The notes beneath the pieces are model-generated. The model was given only the letters and a program-made list of their open reading frames with translations, made no database searches and was not told the origin of the DNA. A program made the translations under genes and the position numbers. Shown here piece after piece: positions 1 through 9,635 of a stretch of DNA of 15,497 nt (the first letter of the stretch is position 1; each line of letters starts with the position of its first letter). The stretch lies in assembly GCA_005882715.1 (NCBI GenBank), contig VBEI01000109.1:1-15497 (forward strand). The letters are read 5' to 3'. Origin of the DNA: Chloroflexota bacterium. GTDB taxonomy: Bacteria > Chloroflexota > Dehalococcoidia > SM23-28-2 > RBG-16-64-32.

Positions 1-1
1 C

Positions 2-637
2 GAGGAGTCCCTTTGGAGCATCGACACGCGGCCGCGGTTCGGGATCGGCCAGCGCGCTCTGCTTGTGAAGACGGCGACCGGCAATTTTCTCTGGGACTGC
101 ATCAGCTACATCGACGGGGAGACGGTGCGACAGGTGCGCGAGTTGGGCGGCCTGCATGGGCTATCGGCCTCTCACCCGCACTTCTACGGGTCGATCATCG
201 AATGGAGTCACGCTTTCGGCGGCGCCCCGGTCTATCTGCCGAGCGCCGATAGGCAGTGGACGGCGCGGCCCGACGACTCGATCGAGCGGTACGAGGGGTC
301 GCGCGAGGTGCTCCCGGGTTTAACGGTTGTGCAGTGCGGAGGGCATTTTGACGGCAGCGCTGTCCTGCACTGGTCGGAGGGAGCCGGCGGCCGGGGCGCC
401 CTGCTCACAGGCGATTCGATCTCGGTAGTGGCAGACCGGCGCTGGGTGACGTTCATGCGTAGCTATCCGAACTATATTCCGCTTCCGGCAGAGGCGGTGC
501 GCGGCATCGTGGAGGCGGTCCGGCCATACCGATTCGAGCGGATATACGGCGGCTGGTGGCAGAACGACGTATCGGAAGACGGGAGGGGAGTGGTCGAGCG
601 CTCGGCCGCGAGATACGAGAACTGGGTGAAGGGTTAG
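2..637 (+). CDS. MBL-fold metallo-hydrolase, 5' end outside the window
   Basis: The reading frame is open from base 2 and enters in mid-protein, so the apparent ATG at 65 is internal. About 211 residues are visible. The fold is recognisable from an N-terminal strand ('ALLVKTATGNFLWD'), a first motif SHPHFYG (His at codons 173-175 and 179-181), a second histidine in 'GGHFDG' (344-346) and the Asp of 'LLTGD' (413-415). That order matches metallo-beta-lactamase hydrolases. The canonical first motif HxHxDH is altered: the Asp and final His are replaced by Tyr and Gly, so the second metal site is probably lost. I recall similar HPH-[FY]-Y sequences in uncharacterised bacterial MBL proteins. The C-terminal part has 'RIYGGWWQ', also typical of that subgroup. 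Substrate is unknown. Nothing upstream is visible, so operon context cannot be judged. Confidence 0.85.
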   Translation, partial: EESLWSIDTRPRFGIGQRALLVKTATGNFLWDCISYIDGETVRQVRELGGLHGLSASHPHFYGSIIEWSHAFGGAPVYLPSADRQWTARPDDSIERYEGSREVLPGLTVVQCGGHFDGSAVLHWSEGAGGRGALLTGDSISVVADRRWVTFMRSYPNYIPLPAEAVRGIVEAVRPYRFERIYGGWWQNDVSEDGRGVVERSAARYENWVKG

Positions 638-688
638 CGGACGTCAGGAAGCGGGCGCCGGCAGGAAAGGACATACGGATTGGCGGGA

Positions 689-771
689 TGCTGAGATTCC
701 TCGCCACACCGCCGACCCTTCGCAGCGCTCAGGGCGGTTTGTGGGCCCCGCCCCGCGGGCCCGGAATGACA
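689..771 (+). repeat. Dispersed intergenic repeat, short copy
   Basis: This stretch shares its left end (TGCTGAGATTCC), a central part (TCGCCACACC, then CGACCCTTCG and CTCAGGGC) and its right end (CGGAATGACA) with bases 12083-12209, in the same orientation. The copy here lacks about 44 bases found in the middle of the other copy. It contains a GC-rich inverted repeat (GGGCCC twice, around 743-762). The rest of 638-878 shows no gene. Confidence 0.75.
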
Positions 772-795
772 TAAGGGCTAGCGGTCTGGCTTGAG

Positions 796-822
796 TTGAT
801 GTTTTATTTAGGCGACTATAAT
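796..822 (+). promoter_or_regulatory. Candidate promoter for the small membrane protein
   Basis: A perfect TATAAT lies at 817-822 in a locally AT-rich island. The nearest -35-like hexamers are TTGATG at 796-801 (15-bp spacer) and TTGAGT at 791-796 (20-bp spacer); neither spacing is ideal. A second -10-like TATGAT lies at 843-848. The drop in GC compared with the surroundings supports a promoter somewhere here. Confidence 0.4.
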
Positions 823-878
823 AAATCGGGTCGGTTCTCTGATATGATTCCGAACTGATCTGCGTCATATTCTTTGAT

Positions 879-1136
879 ATGCCCAACCATCGCAACAGGG
901 TAGGCATCGTCGTAGACGAACGTCGTTATAGCTGGCGCCAGGAACCGCGGGGGATTTCGCCTTCGTCAATCGTGCTGCTTGTGGTGTTCGTCTTCGCCGC
1001 CGCCTTCCTGATGGGCATGGTCTGGTTCAGGCCGTGGGCAGACGACGGGACGCCGCCGGAGGTGCAGGCCTCGCCGCCCGCGGAAGCGCAGGCGCCGGGA
1101 CAGCCTCCGCCACAAGCGCCTCCACCTGTGCCCTAG
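879..1136 (+). CDS. Small single-pass membrane protein with proline-rich tail
   Basis: The product is 85 residues. A basic N-terminus (about 1-25) is followed by one hydrophobic helix (about 30-50, 'SSIVLLVVFVFAAAFLMGMV') and then a Pro/Ala/Gln/Glu-rich tail of about 30 residues ending in repeated prolines. This gives a membrane anchor with a disordered tail, likely outside the cell by the positive-inside rule. No Shine-Dalgarno sequence is evident before the ATG, so the start is the least certain part. It lies just ahead of the ileS promoter on the same strand but is separated from ileS by the T-box terminator. I do not recognise a family. The order basic head, helix, Pro-rich tail and the AT-rich promoter region ahead argue for a real gene. 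Confidence 0.6.
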   Translation: MPNHRNRVGIVVDERRYSWRQEPRGISPSSIVLLVVFVFAAAFLMGMVWFRPWADDGTPPEVQASPPAEAQAPGQPPPQAPPPVP

Positions 1137-1157
1137 TTGGCCGCGGAATGCGGCTCA

Positions 1158-1187
1158 TTGACAGTTTTCGCCGGCCGTCGTTACACT
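1158..1187 (+). promoter_or_regulatory. ileS promoter
   Basis: A perfect -35 TTGACA lies at 1158-1163 and a -10 TACACT at 1182-1187, with an 18-bp spacer. The start of transcription would fall near 1194, just before the first paired bases of the T-box stem I (about 1205). Position and quality make this the probable sigma-70-type promoter of the ileS leader transcript. Confidence 0.75.
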
Positions 1188-1202
1188 GACCACACAACCG
1201 AA

Positions 1203-1476
1203 CATCAGGGCGAAGACGGAGACGAGTAGGGCAGCGTAAGCCGGCGAGCGAGTCCCGGAGGGTGTGAGGGGACACGGAATCGCGGCCCGAAAATCACTCC
1301 TGAGCCGCCGACCGAAATCCGGACGGAGAGTAGGCTCGGCCGGAAGCCACCGTTAGCAGAGGCAGGGGTATAATCCCGAGTCGTCGGGTCGTACCCTGAG
1401 ATGAGCGGTCGCCGCAGGCGACAAGATGGGTGGTACCGCGAGCCGATTGGCCCGTCCCGTTTGGGACGGGTTTTTT
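1203..1476 (+). ncRNA. T-box leader (isoleucine tRNA-sensing riboswitch)
   Basis: The conserved T-box GGGTGGTACCGCG is at 1428-1440; its TGGT (1431-1434) would pair with the tRNA 3' end and an A discriminator base. The antiterminator is formed by GCGGT (1405-1409) and ACCGC (1435-1439). Stem I can be traced: GGAG (1218-1221) pairs with CTCC (1297-1300) below the specifier loop and GGGC (1229-1232) with GCCC (1285-1288) above it. The 5' side of the loop has GAGTA (1224-1228), and the distal part has GTCCC pairing with GGGAC next to the GTGAG motif. The specifier is ATC at 1293-1295, followed by the expected purine A, and it encodes isoleucine. Other recognisable parts are AGTAGG and CCGTTAGC (about 1328-1357). 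An intrinsic terminator closes the element. By family knowledge, uncharged tRNA-Ile would favour readthrough into ileS. Confidence 0.93.
1451..1476 (+). terminator. Intrinsic terminator of the ileS T-box
   Basis: A perfect 8-bp stem, CCCGTCCC (1451-1458) with GGGACGGG (1463-1470), has a GTTT loop and runs directly into TTTTTT (1471-1476). It begins 10 bases after the T-box sequence. The stem does not visibly share bases with the antiterminator helix, so how the two exclude each other is not obvious from the primary sequence. Confidence 0.93.
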
Positions 1477-1510
1477 GATGTGCAGCAGGCGGGCACCCAG
1501 AGGAGACACC

Positions 1511-4627
<3,117 letters not shown>

Positions 4628-4656
<29 letters not shown>

Positions 4657-5653
4657 TCGAGACTGGCTCTGCTTCCGGCGACGGCTCCTCGCTGGTGGTA
4701 CGAACGTCCGGCTCGCGAGTGCGAACGAAGAGCGCGCGGAACGCCTCCCAGGCGCGTTGGGTCAGCGGCGGCTTGAAGCCTCCCATGACCGGTTGTTCGT
4801 AGCCGCTCTCCGGCACTTGCCGGTATTCTGAAGCGACCTCCGCGCCGAACAGCATGATGTTGGCGCTTACGTAGATCCAGAGGAGAAACACAGCGATCGC
4901 GCCGAGGGAGCCCATGACAAGGTTGTAATGAGTGAAGTTCTCGATGTAAGCGCTGAAACCGAGCTTCGCGATCTCGAAGACGAGAGCCGCGACAACGGCG
5001 CCCGGCCAGACATCACGAGGAGAGCGCAGACGGCTGGGTACGAGACAGTAGAGGGCACTGAAGGCGATGACAGAGAACACGAGCGGGATCGCATACGAGG
5101 CGAGGTCCCAGAGCGGCCCGGCGCTATCGGCCACATCGCCGAGGGCGCCAAGCCTGGCGCTGTTGGTGCGCACGACGCGCAGGAAGGCCGTCGCGCCGAT
5201 CGACGCGAGGAAAAAGACGGCCAGCGCGAGGACCAGACCGAGATCGATTGCCTTCTGCTGAAAGAAGGGCCGTTTCGGCTCCCTATCGTCGAACGCCGTG
5301 TTTAAGGCCTTGCGCAGGGCGCCGAAGAGGCTGCTGCCTGCCCATGCCATACCAGCGAGGCCCAGGATGCCCAGTGCGCCGCTGGCGGTCCCCGCCACAT
5401 CGCGCACGGCGTTCGTAACGGAGTCCCGGCCCTCGCCTTCGTTCAGGGGAATGTTCTTGAGGACCTCGTCCACGATGTCCTGCTGAACGCCGCGGTCCTG
5501 TATGAGGAGCCCCGCTATGGCGACGACGAAGATGAGCAGTGGAAACAGAGCAAAGAGCGTGTAATAGGAGATGCTGGCGGCCAGCGCCCCACAGTCATCC
5601 CGTACATATTCGGCCGCCGACCGTTGGAATAGCGTCTTGACGAAGCGGAACAT
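4628..5653 (-). CDS. YihY/BrkB-family (UPF0761) inner-membrane protein
   Basis: The product is 341 residues from ATG 5653, chosen because GGGAGG (forward CCTCCC at 5659-5664) lies at good distance; an in-frame ATG 51 bases upstream lacks this. Family marks are the N-terminal 'ASISYYTLFALFPLLIFVVAIAG', 'GILGLAGMAWAGSSLFGAL..ALNTAF', and 'VWPGAVVAALVFEIAKLGFSAYI..FTHYNLVMGSLGAIAVFLLWIYVSANIMLFGAEVASEY' near the end, with about six membrane helices. The C-terminal 60 residues are polar, Ser/Thr/Glu/Pro-rich, and probably disordered. The biochemical role of this family is not settled; the old name ribonuclease BN is wrong for it. The 3' end overlaps that of ileS by 29 bases on the opposite strand, leaving no room for a terminator between them. 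Confidence 0.93.
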
Positions 5654-5694
5654 CGTTCCTCCCGGGCTGCACTTGTTGGGGTGAGCCATATCCG

Positions 5695-5703
5695 ATTGTA
5701 CCA
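5695..5703 (-). promoter_or_regulatory. Extended -10 promoter of the YihY gene
   Basis: On the minus strand the sequence reads TGGTACAAT, an extended -10 (TG-N-TACAAT), giving a leader of about 35 bases before ATG 5653. No good -35 is seen. An inverted repeat GTTCT-CGCT-AGAAC at 5707-5720 lies directly upstream, where a regulator could overlap the polymerase site. Confidence 0.55.
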
Positions 5704-5763
5704 ACTGTTCTCGCTAGAACTCGTTAAACCTGCCTCTCAATTCCACACGTTATCGGTAAGGGG

Positions 5764-5794
5764 TTGACTGGCCGTGGGCGCGATTTCGTATACT
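5764..5794 (+). promoter_or_regulatory. Promoter of the RodZ-like gene
   Basis: TTGACT at 5764-5769 and TATACT at 5789-5794 are close to consensus, with a somewhat long 19-bp spacer. The start would be near 5801, giving a leader of about 23 bases that contains the strong ribosome site GGAGGAGG (5811-5818). Confidence 0.6.
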
Positions 5795-5823
5795 GGCAGC
5801 CGATGCAGTTGGAGGAGGCTACT

Positions 5824-6492
5824 ATGTCGTCCCCGTTGGGGGAGACCCTCCGCCGCGCAAGGCTCTCCAAGAACGTGACCTTCGAGGATGCCGAGCGCGT
5901 GACTCGCATCCGGCGCGAGTACCTGGAAGCACTCGAGCGAGAAGACTTCACAAAGCTTCCGGCCCCTGTTTACGCTCGTGGCTTCTTGCGCTCCTATGCG
6001 GGTTACCTGGGACTCGACCCCGGCGAGCTAATGCCGTTCTTCCCCGTCGGTCACGTGGAGGAGCCGCGCCTGGACCCACTGCCCGAGGTGGAGCAGCCGC
6101 GTACGTGGAACATGAACGGCGTGCTCGCGATTGGAGTGGTGGGCCTCCTGATCCTGTTGGTCGTGGCGCTCTACAGCGTTGGCCACGAGGATACGAGCCC
6201 GCTATTGCAGTCGCGGGAGCCCGCCGCCCTGGGGAACAACTCGCAGAATGTAATCGTTCCGCCGGAGAGTTCGAACGCGCCCGCGGCGGCGGGGCCCGCC
6301 TCGGCCTTGCCGGACCTCGCTGGCCAGAGTCTCGACGATGCGGTCTCGATAGTGCAGGAGACCGGCGCTTCGGTCTCGATCATCTACGTGAAGCAGGGAG
6401 ATGTCCCAGTCGGGCAGATCGTGAACCACCAGCCAGGGCCCGGCGCGACGGTAGGACGCGGCGACGTCGTCACGCTCATCGTCAGCCAGTAA
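5824..6492 (+). CDS. RodZ-like HTH membrane protein with C-terminal PASTA domain
   Basis: The product is 222 residues. The start is ATG 5824 after GGAGGAGG (5811-5818). Residues about 3-71 form a RodZ-type helix-turn-helix (HTH_25: 'GETLRRARLSKNVTFEDAE..TRIRREYLEALEREDFTKLPAPVYARGFLRSYAGYLGLDP'). One membrane helix lies at about 99-119, and a Pro/Ala/Ser-rich linker at about 125-160. Residues about 162-222 form one PASTA domain ('LPDLAGQSLDDAVSIV' to 'QPGPGATVGRGDVVTLIVS'). In RodZ the cytoplasmic HTH contacts MreB and the outer part is a different domain (DUF4115). PASTA domains bind peptidoglycan-type ligands in Stk kinases and PBPs. This combination suggests a link between cytoskeleton or cytoplasm and wall state, which is inference. 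It is transcribed alone and divergently from YihY. Confidence 0.9.
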   Translation: MSSPLGETLRRARLSKNVTFEDAERVTRIRREYLEALEREDFTKLPAPVYARGFLRSYAGYLGLDPGELMPFFPVGHVEEPRLDPLPEVEQPRTWNMNGVLAIGVVGLLILLVVALYSVGHEDTSPLLQSREPAALGNNSQNVIVPPESSNAPAAAGPASALPDLAGQSLDDAVSIVQETGASVSIIYVKQGDVPVGQIVNHQPGPGATVGRGDVVTLIVSQ

Positions 6493-6518
6493 GCCTGGCC
6501 TGAGACGAACCACCCCGT

Positions 6519-6546
6519 AATTGCGCGGCAATTGTTGCCCGCAATT
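6519..6546. terminator. Hairpin between convergent genes, probable bidirectional terminator
   Basis: AATTGCG (6519-6525) pairs with CGCAATT (6540-6546), and GGCAA (6527-6531) with TTGCC (6535-6539), leaving one bulged C and a TTG loop: 12 base pairs in all. It lies between the ends of the RodZ-like gene (6492) and ylxP (6568). There is no clear T-run on either side, so intrinsic termination is likely but not certain. Confidence 0.6.
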
Positions 6547-6567
6547 TAGTGAGCCTGGTGCGGATCG

Positions 6568-6864
6568 CTAGCCGTGGATGATCTCGGTCTCGTAATCGAT
6601 GATCTCGGCGTCAGGTCGTTCGTGCTCGATGAAGGAGATGATCGCGGCAAGAACGCTTGCTGTGTGGCGCTCGTCGTTCGAGGCGTAGGCGACCCCAAGA
6701 GAGGCGATCTGCCAGGAGTCGTGGTCGTCGACTTCTGCGGCGGATACGTTGAACTTATTGTGAAGGCGCGCGACGAGCGATTTGAGCACCTGCCGCTTTC
6801 CCTTGAGCGAATGGTTCTCCGGCAGACGCAGCTGCACGCGGCAGATGCCGATGGTCAGGGACAC
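6568..6864 (-). CDS. ylxP: YlxP family (DUF503) small protein
   Basis: The product is 98 residues, the usual family length. The pattern 'IGICRVQLRLPENHSLKGKRQVLKSLVARLHNKFNVSAAEVD..D.WQ.ASLGVAYASND' is typical of DUF503/YlxP, small proteins often encoded beside nusA-infB-rbfA and thought to be connected with ribosome function or maturation. The start is a GTG (forward CAC at 6862-6864), fixed by the family N-terminus. There is no ribosome site: the 20 bases before the start are a pyrimidine tract on the coding strand. The gene overlaps scpB by 10 bases, so translation is probably coupled to scpB. It is the last gene of the mtaB operon. Confidence 0.92.
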   Translation of the reverse strand: MSLTIGICRVQLRLPENHSLKGKRQVLKSLVARLHNKFNVSAAEVDDHDSWQIASLGVAYASNDERHTASVLAAIISFIEHERPDAEIIDYETEIIHG

Positions 6865-7418
6865 GGGAGAAGGGAGAAAGGAGAAAATGGCGCGTGCTCC
6901 TCGATGACTTTGGGCAGGGGCGGCAGATCTTCGGGCTTTTCGAGGCCGAAGTGTTCCAGAAAGCGGAAGGTGGTGCCGTAGAGGTAGGGACGGCCGGCAG
7001 CAGAGGCGCGGCCGACCTCGGTCACGAGGCCGCGAGCCCTTAGTGTGGCGAGGGCGCGGTCGCAGTTGACGCCGCGAATCGCTTCAATCGTGGTGCGGCC
7101 GACGGGCTGCTTGTACGCGATGATCGCTAGGGTCTCGAGGGCGGCGTGAGATATCCGGTGATCTTCGTCGACGCCGAGGAACTGCTCGACAAAGGGCGCG
7201 GCCTCGGGCGCGGTGACCATCTGGACGGCGCCGGCGGCGCGCTGGATGCGCAAACCACGGCCCTGGAAGTCGGCCGCGATTGCGTCGACGGCATCGAGTA
7301 CGGCGCCTTCGTTGTGCCCGGAGATGCGGGCGAAGGCCGCGATCTCGACCGGCTCGTCGGCAACGAACAGGATGCTCTCAATAATGAGCTTCAGGCGGTC
7401 GTTATCGGAGGAAGGCAT
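6855..7418 (-). CDS. scpB: Segregation and condensation protein B
   Basis: The product is 187 residues, typical length. Two winged-helix units are recognisable: the N-terminal 'LKLIIESILFVADEPVEIAAFA' and, in the second half, 'ALETLAIIAYKQPVGRTTIEAIRGVNCDRALATLRARGLV' with 'GRPYLYGTTFRFLEHFGL'. ScpB dimers bind ScpA and the SMC ATPase in chromosome compaction and segregation. The kleisin gene scpA, which usually precedes scpB, is not here; the preceding gene is AmaP-like. The C-terminal tail ('FSPFSLLP') is encoded by a 7-base repeat (about 6866-6888) and looks non-conserved. The start ATG at 7418 lies 14 bases after the stop of the upstream gene and has only a weak ribosome site. Confidence 0.94.
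   Translation of the reverse strand: MPSSDNDRLKLIIESILFVADEPVEIAAFARISGHNEGAVLDAVDAIAADFQGRGLRIQRAAGAVQMVTAPEAAPFVEQFLGVDEDHRISHAALETLAIIAYKQPVGRTTIEAIRGVNCDRALATLRARGLVTEVGRASAAGRPYLYGTTFRFLEHFGLEKPEDLPPLPKVIEEHAPFSPFSLLPCP
6866..6888. repeat. Short purine tandem repeat at the scpB/ylxP junction
   Basis: On the plus strand three GGAGAA-type 7-base units follow each other. The strand is purely purine here, and pyrimidine in the coding direction of scpB and ylxP. It encodes the last residues of ScpB and occupies the place where the ylxP ribosome site should be. Confidence 0.6.
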
Positions 7419-7432
7419 GTGCTACCGGGGTC

Positions 7433-8266
7433 TTACGGCCGCGGCTCGCCCGGGGGCTCGTTGCCGGGACCGCTCTCTTCGCTCCCGTAGAGACGAGACC
7501 TGAGCGACGGCTCGTCGGGCGCGTCGGAGGACGTCGTGGGCAGAGGTCCGCGTGGCGATTCGGACGGTCCCTCCCGCGTTTCGGTCGCGGCAGGCGCGGG
7601 AGACGGAGCGCTTTGGGATACGCCGGGCGTCTCCTGCGGTCGCCCTTCGGGCTGAGCGGACGGCGGCTGAACGATGGAGGAGGCAGCAGCGCTCTCGCTT
7701 TTCGCGGCTTTGGTAACGGGCAGCGGCTTGCCGTCGCCGAAGCTGACGCGGACGTTCGGTAGGCCGGCAACAGGCAGGCCGAGTTCGGTCTGGATGATGT
7801 CGACAACGATGCGAGACGCTTCTTGCGTAACGTGGGCGACGCTGGAGCGGGGCTTCAAGCCGAGGTCAAGATTGGTGGCGATGCCATTGTCTTTCGTGTA
7901 GACGCGGGCCCTGGCGCCGTTAACGTCCGGAAGCAAAGTCAGCGCCTCCTCGAGGCGCGACTTGAGCGCCCGCGCCGGCACGATCGTTGTCGAGCCCGCC
8001 TGCCGGACGCGAAGCTCGCGCTCTTCGTCCTCGGGCGCGAGCTCGAGGACGATCACGAGCAGGCCGAGCACGGCTAGTGCAAGCGCGCCGAGGGTGACGA
8101 TAAGCCGGCCAGCGGTGTCGTTGTTCTTGTCCATGTCCTGGACGAGGTCGCCCAGCGCTTCGATGATATCGCCGGGCGCGGCCCAGGTAAGGAAGATGGC
8201 GACCGCCATTACCACGATCCAGAGGGCGGCGAGTAAGACGATGGCGGTCCGGTTTGTTTCGTTCAT
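7433..8266 (-). CDS. AmaP-like membrane protein (Asp23-type domain) with Pro/Ser-rich tail
   Basis: The product is 277 residues. Two membrane helices lie at about 8-30 and 55-77. They are followed by 'DEERELRVRQAGSTTIVPARALKSRLEEAL..LPDVNGARARVYTKDNGIATNLDLGLKPRSSVAHVTQEASRIVVDIIQTELGL', resembling the C-terminal domain of AmaP, the membrane anchor of the alkaline-shock protein Asp23. After residue about 185 comes a disordered Pro/Ser/Glu-rich extension of about 90 residues, not usual in AmaP. The start ATG 8266 overlaps the mtaB stop as ATGA and has AGGAG (forward CTCCT 8271-8275), so it is translationally coupled. No asp23 gene is visible here. The assignment rests on topology and domain pattern. 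Confidence 0.75.
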   Translation of the reverse strand: MNETNRTAIVLLAALWIVVMAVAIFLTWAAPGDIIEALGDLVQDMDKNNDTAGRLIVTLGALALAVLGLLVIVLELAPEDEERELRVRQAGSTTIVPARALKSRLEEALTLLPDVNGARARVYTKDNGIATNLDLGLKPRSSVAHVTQEASRIVVDIIQTELGLPVAGLPNVRVSFGDGKPLPVTKAAKSESAAASSIVQPPSAQPEGRPQETPGVSQSAPSPAPAATETREGPSESPRGPLPTTSSDAPDEPSLRSRLYGSEESGPGNEPPGEPRP

Positions 8267-9564
8267 GCGGCTCCTGCCGGGACGCCGGTCAACCCGAACA
8301 CGCCCTCGTCTTCGAGAGAAGTGAGGCGTGTCGGGAGAATGCGGTTCGAAAGGTCGCTCTCGTCCGACGCGTAAACGCGGATATAGTTGCCGGTCAGACC
8401 CTGCCAGCGGCCGCCCCGATTGTCCTCCCAGAGGACTTGCACCGTGCGGTCAAGGAAGCAGCGCCGGAAGGCGAGCGAAGTGTCACGGCCGAGCTGCAGG
8501 AGCCTCTCGAGACGAGCGCGGCGCACGGGCGGGGGCAGGTGGGCGCGCATGAGCGCAGCGGCGGTGTGAGGCCGGCGCGAATACGGGAAGGCGTGGATGG
8601 CGGCGAAACCCGATTCACGGCAGAGGCCGATGGTCGCCTCGAAATCGAACTGCGTTTCAGCGGGAAAGCCGGCGATCACGTCCGTAGTAATCGCAACGTC
8701 AGGGACATGCTCGCGGATCAGGGCCACGGCGCGGCGGTAGTCGCCGGTAGAGTAGCGGCGGCGCATGCGGCTGAGCACGGAATTCGACCCGCTCTGGAGG
8801 GGAAGGTGGAAGTGAGGGCAGAGACGGCGGTCTTTCCAGAGGTCAAGCAGCGCGGGCGAAATGTCCTGCGCCTGAAGGGAAGAGAGGCGGATGCGCGGGA
8901 CGGAGGTGCGTTCGAGAAGGGCTTGGAGCAGACGCCGAGGGCCCTGCTCGCGCTCCCCTGTGTCGCGGCCGTAGTTGCCGAGCTGAGTGCCCGTCAGGAC
9001 CAGTTCCTGGACACCGTCGGCCTCGCGGGCGCGGACTTCCGCCACAACGCGGTCGATCGGAACGCTCGTCTCGCGGCCGCGCGTGTAGGGGACTATGCAG
9101 AAGGCGCAGAGTTCATTGCAACCTTCCTGGATCTTGATAAAGGCGCGCGTGCGTAGGTCGCCCCGGATAAAAGTGGGGCAGCCCGCTGAGGGGTCGCCAC
9201 GGGCGCGTAGGCGCTCGAGTAGGCGGTCCGGTATCGACGGCTTGGCGTCGTTCGGGAGGACGGCGTCCGCCCCAGTTTGTTTGGCAATATCAGCGGGCGC
9301 GGTCTCAGCATAGCAGCCGGTGAGGACGATCTGCGCATCGGGTGAGAGCCGGCGGGCCAAACGAACAAGATGCCTCGCCTTGCGGTCCGCGACGTGTGTT
9401 ACGGAACACGAGTTGATTACGAAAGCCGACGCACCGGCAACAGGCCGATCGGCTACGCGGACGCCGTTTCCGGCGAGACGGCGGGCGATTACCTCAGAAT
9501 CGGCCTGGTTCAGCTTGCAGCCGAGCGTCAGGACGGAAACCGTCGGGGTCTGTTGACGCGACAT
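8263..9564 (-). CDS. mtaB: tRNA t6A37 methylthiotransferase MtaB (MiaB-like)
   Basis: The product is 433 residues. MtaB is a radical SAM enzyme that converts t6A37 to ms2t6A37 in tRNAs reading ANN codons. The N-terminal UPF0004 domain starts 'TLGCKLNQADSE' (Cys16) with further cluster cysteines in 'INSCSVTHVADRKARH' (Cys53) and 'VLTGCYAE' (Cys84). The radical SAM motif CNELCAFC is at 149-156 and 'LPLQSGSN' follows. The C-terminal 65 residues look like a TRAM domain. 'GCKLNQ' distinguishes MtaB from MiaB and RimO. The ATG at 9564 is preferred to a GTG 3 bases upstream. There is no Shine-Dalgarno, but a TATGAT lies 8 bases before the ATG. It heads the operon mtaB > amaP-like > scpB > ylxP. Confidence 0.93.
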   Translation of the reverse strand: MSRQQTPTVSVLTLGCKLNQADSEVIARRLAGNGVRVADRPVAGASAFVINSCSVTHVADRKARHLVRLARRLSPDAQIVLTGCYAETAPADIAKQTGADAVLPNDAKPSIPDRLLERLRARGDPSAGCPTFIRGDLRTRAFIKIQEGCNELCAFCIVPYTRGRETSVPIDRVVAEVRAREADGVQELVLTGTQLGNYGRDTGEREQGPRRLLQALLERTSVPRIRLSSLQAQDISPALLDLWKDRRLCPHFHLPLQSGSNSVLSRMRRRYSTGDYRRAVALIREHVPDVAITTDVIAGFPAETQFDFEATIGLCRESGFAAIHAFPYSRRPHTAAALMRAHLPPPVRRARLERLLQLGRDTSLAFRRCFLDRTVQVLWEDNRGGRWQGLTGNYIRVYASDESDLSNRILPTRLTSLEDEGVFGLTGVPAGAA

Positions 9565-9572
9565 CACTGGCC

Positions 9573-9578
9573 ATCATA
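9573..9578 (-). promoter_or_regulatory. Candidate -10 for leaderless mtaB transcript
   Basis: On the minus strand TATGAT ends 8 bases before the ATG at 9564, so transcription would begin at or next to the start codon. No convincing -35 is seen. The absence of a ribosome site supports a leaderless message. Confidence 0.35.
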
Positions 9579-9635
9579 GGACAGCGAACGGGGAACAGGA
9601 AACCGCCGGGCTTTGGCTAGCGATACGCGATGAGG

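Noticed and set aside
1369..1374. Perfect TATAAT inside the leader as an ileS promoter
   Set aside because: It lies within the T-box structure and lacks a properly spaced -35; the promoter at 1158-1187 is better and gives the complete leader.
5654..5704. Upstream start of the YihY protein (17 extra residues)
   Set aside because: The extension lies mostly within the leader; the strong ribosome site GGGAGG belongs to ATG 5653.
5707..5720. LexA (SOS) box at the YihY promoter
   Set aside because: The known Gram-positive box is GAAC-N4-GTTC; here the arms are in the opposite order.
8254..9156. Plus-strand open frame of 300 codons opposite mtaB
   Set aside because: Antisense shadow; mtaB on the other strand has all its catalytic motifs in the same interval.
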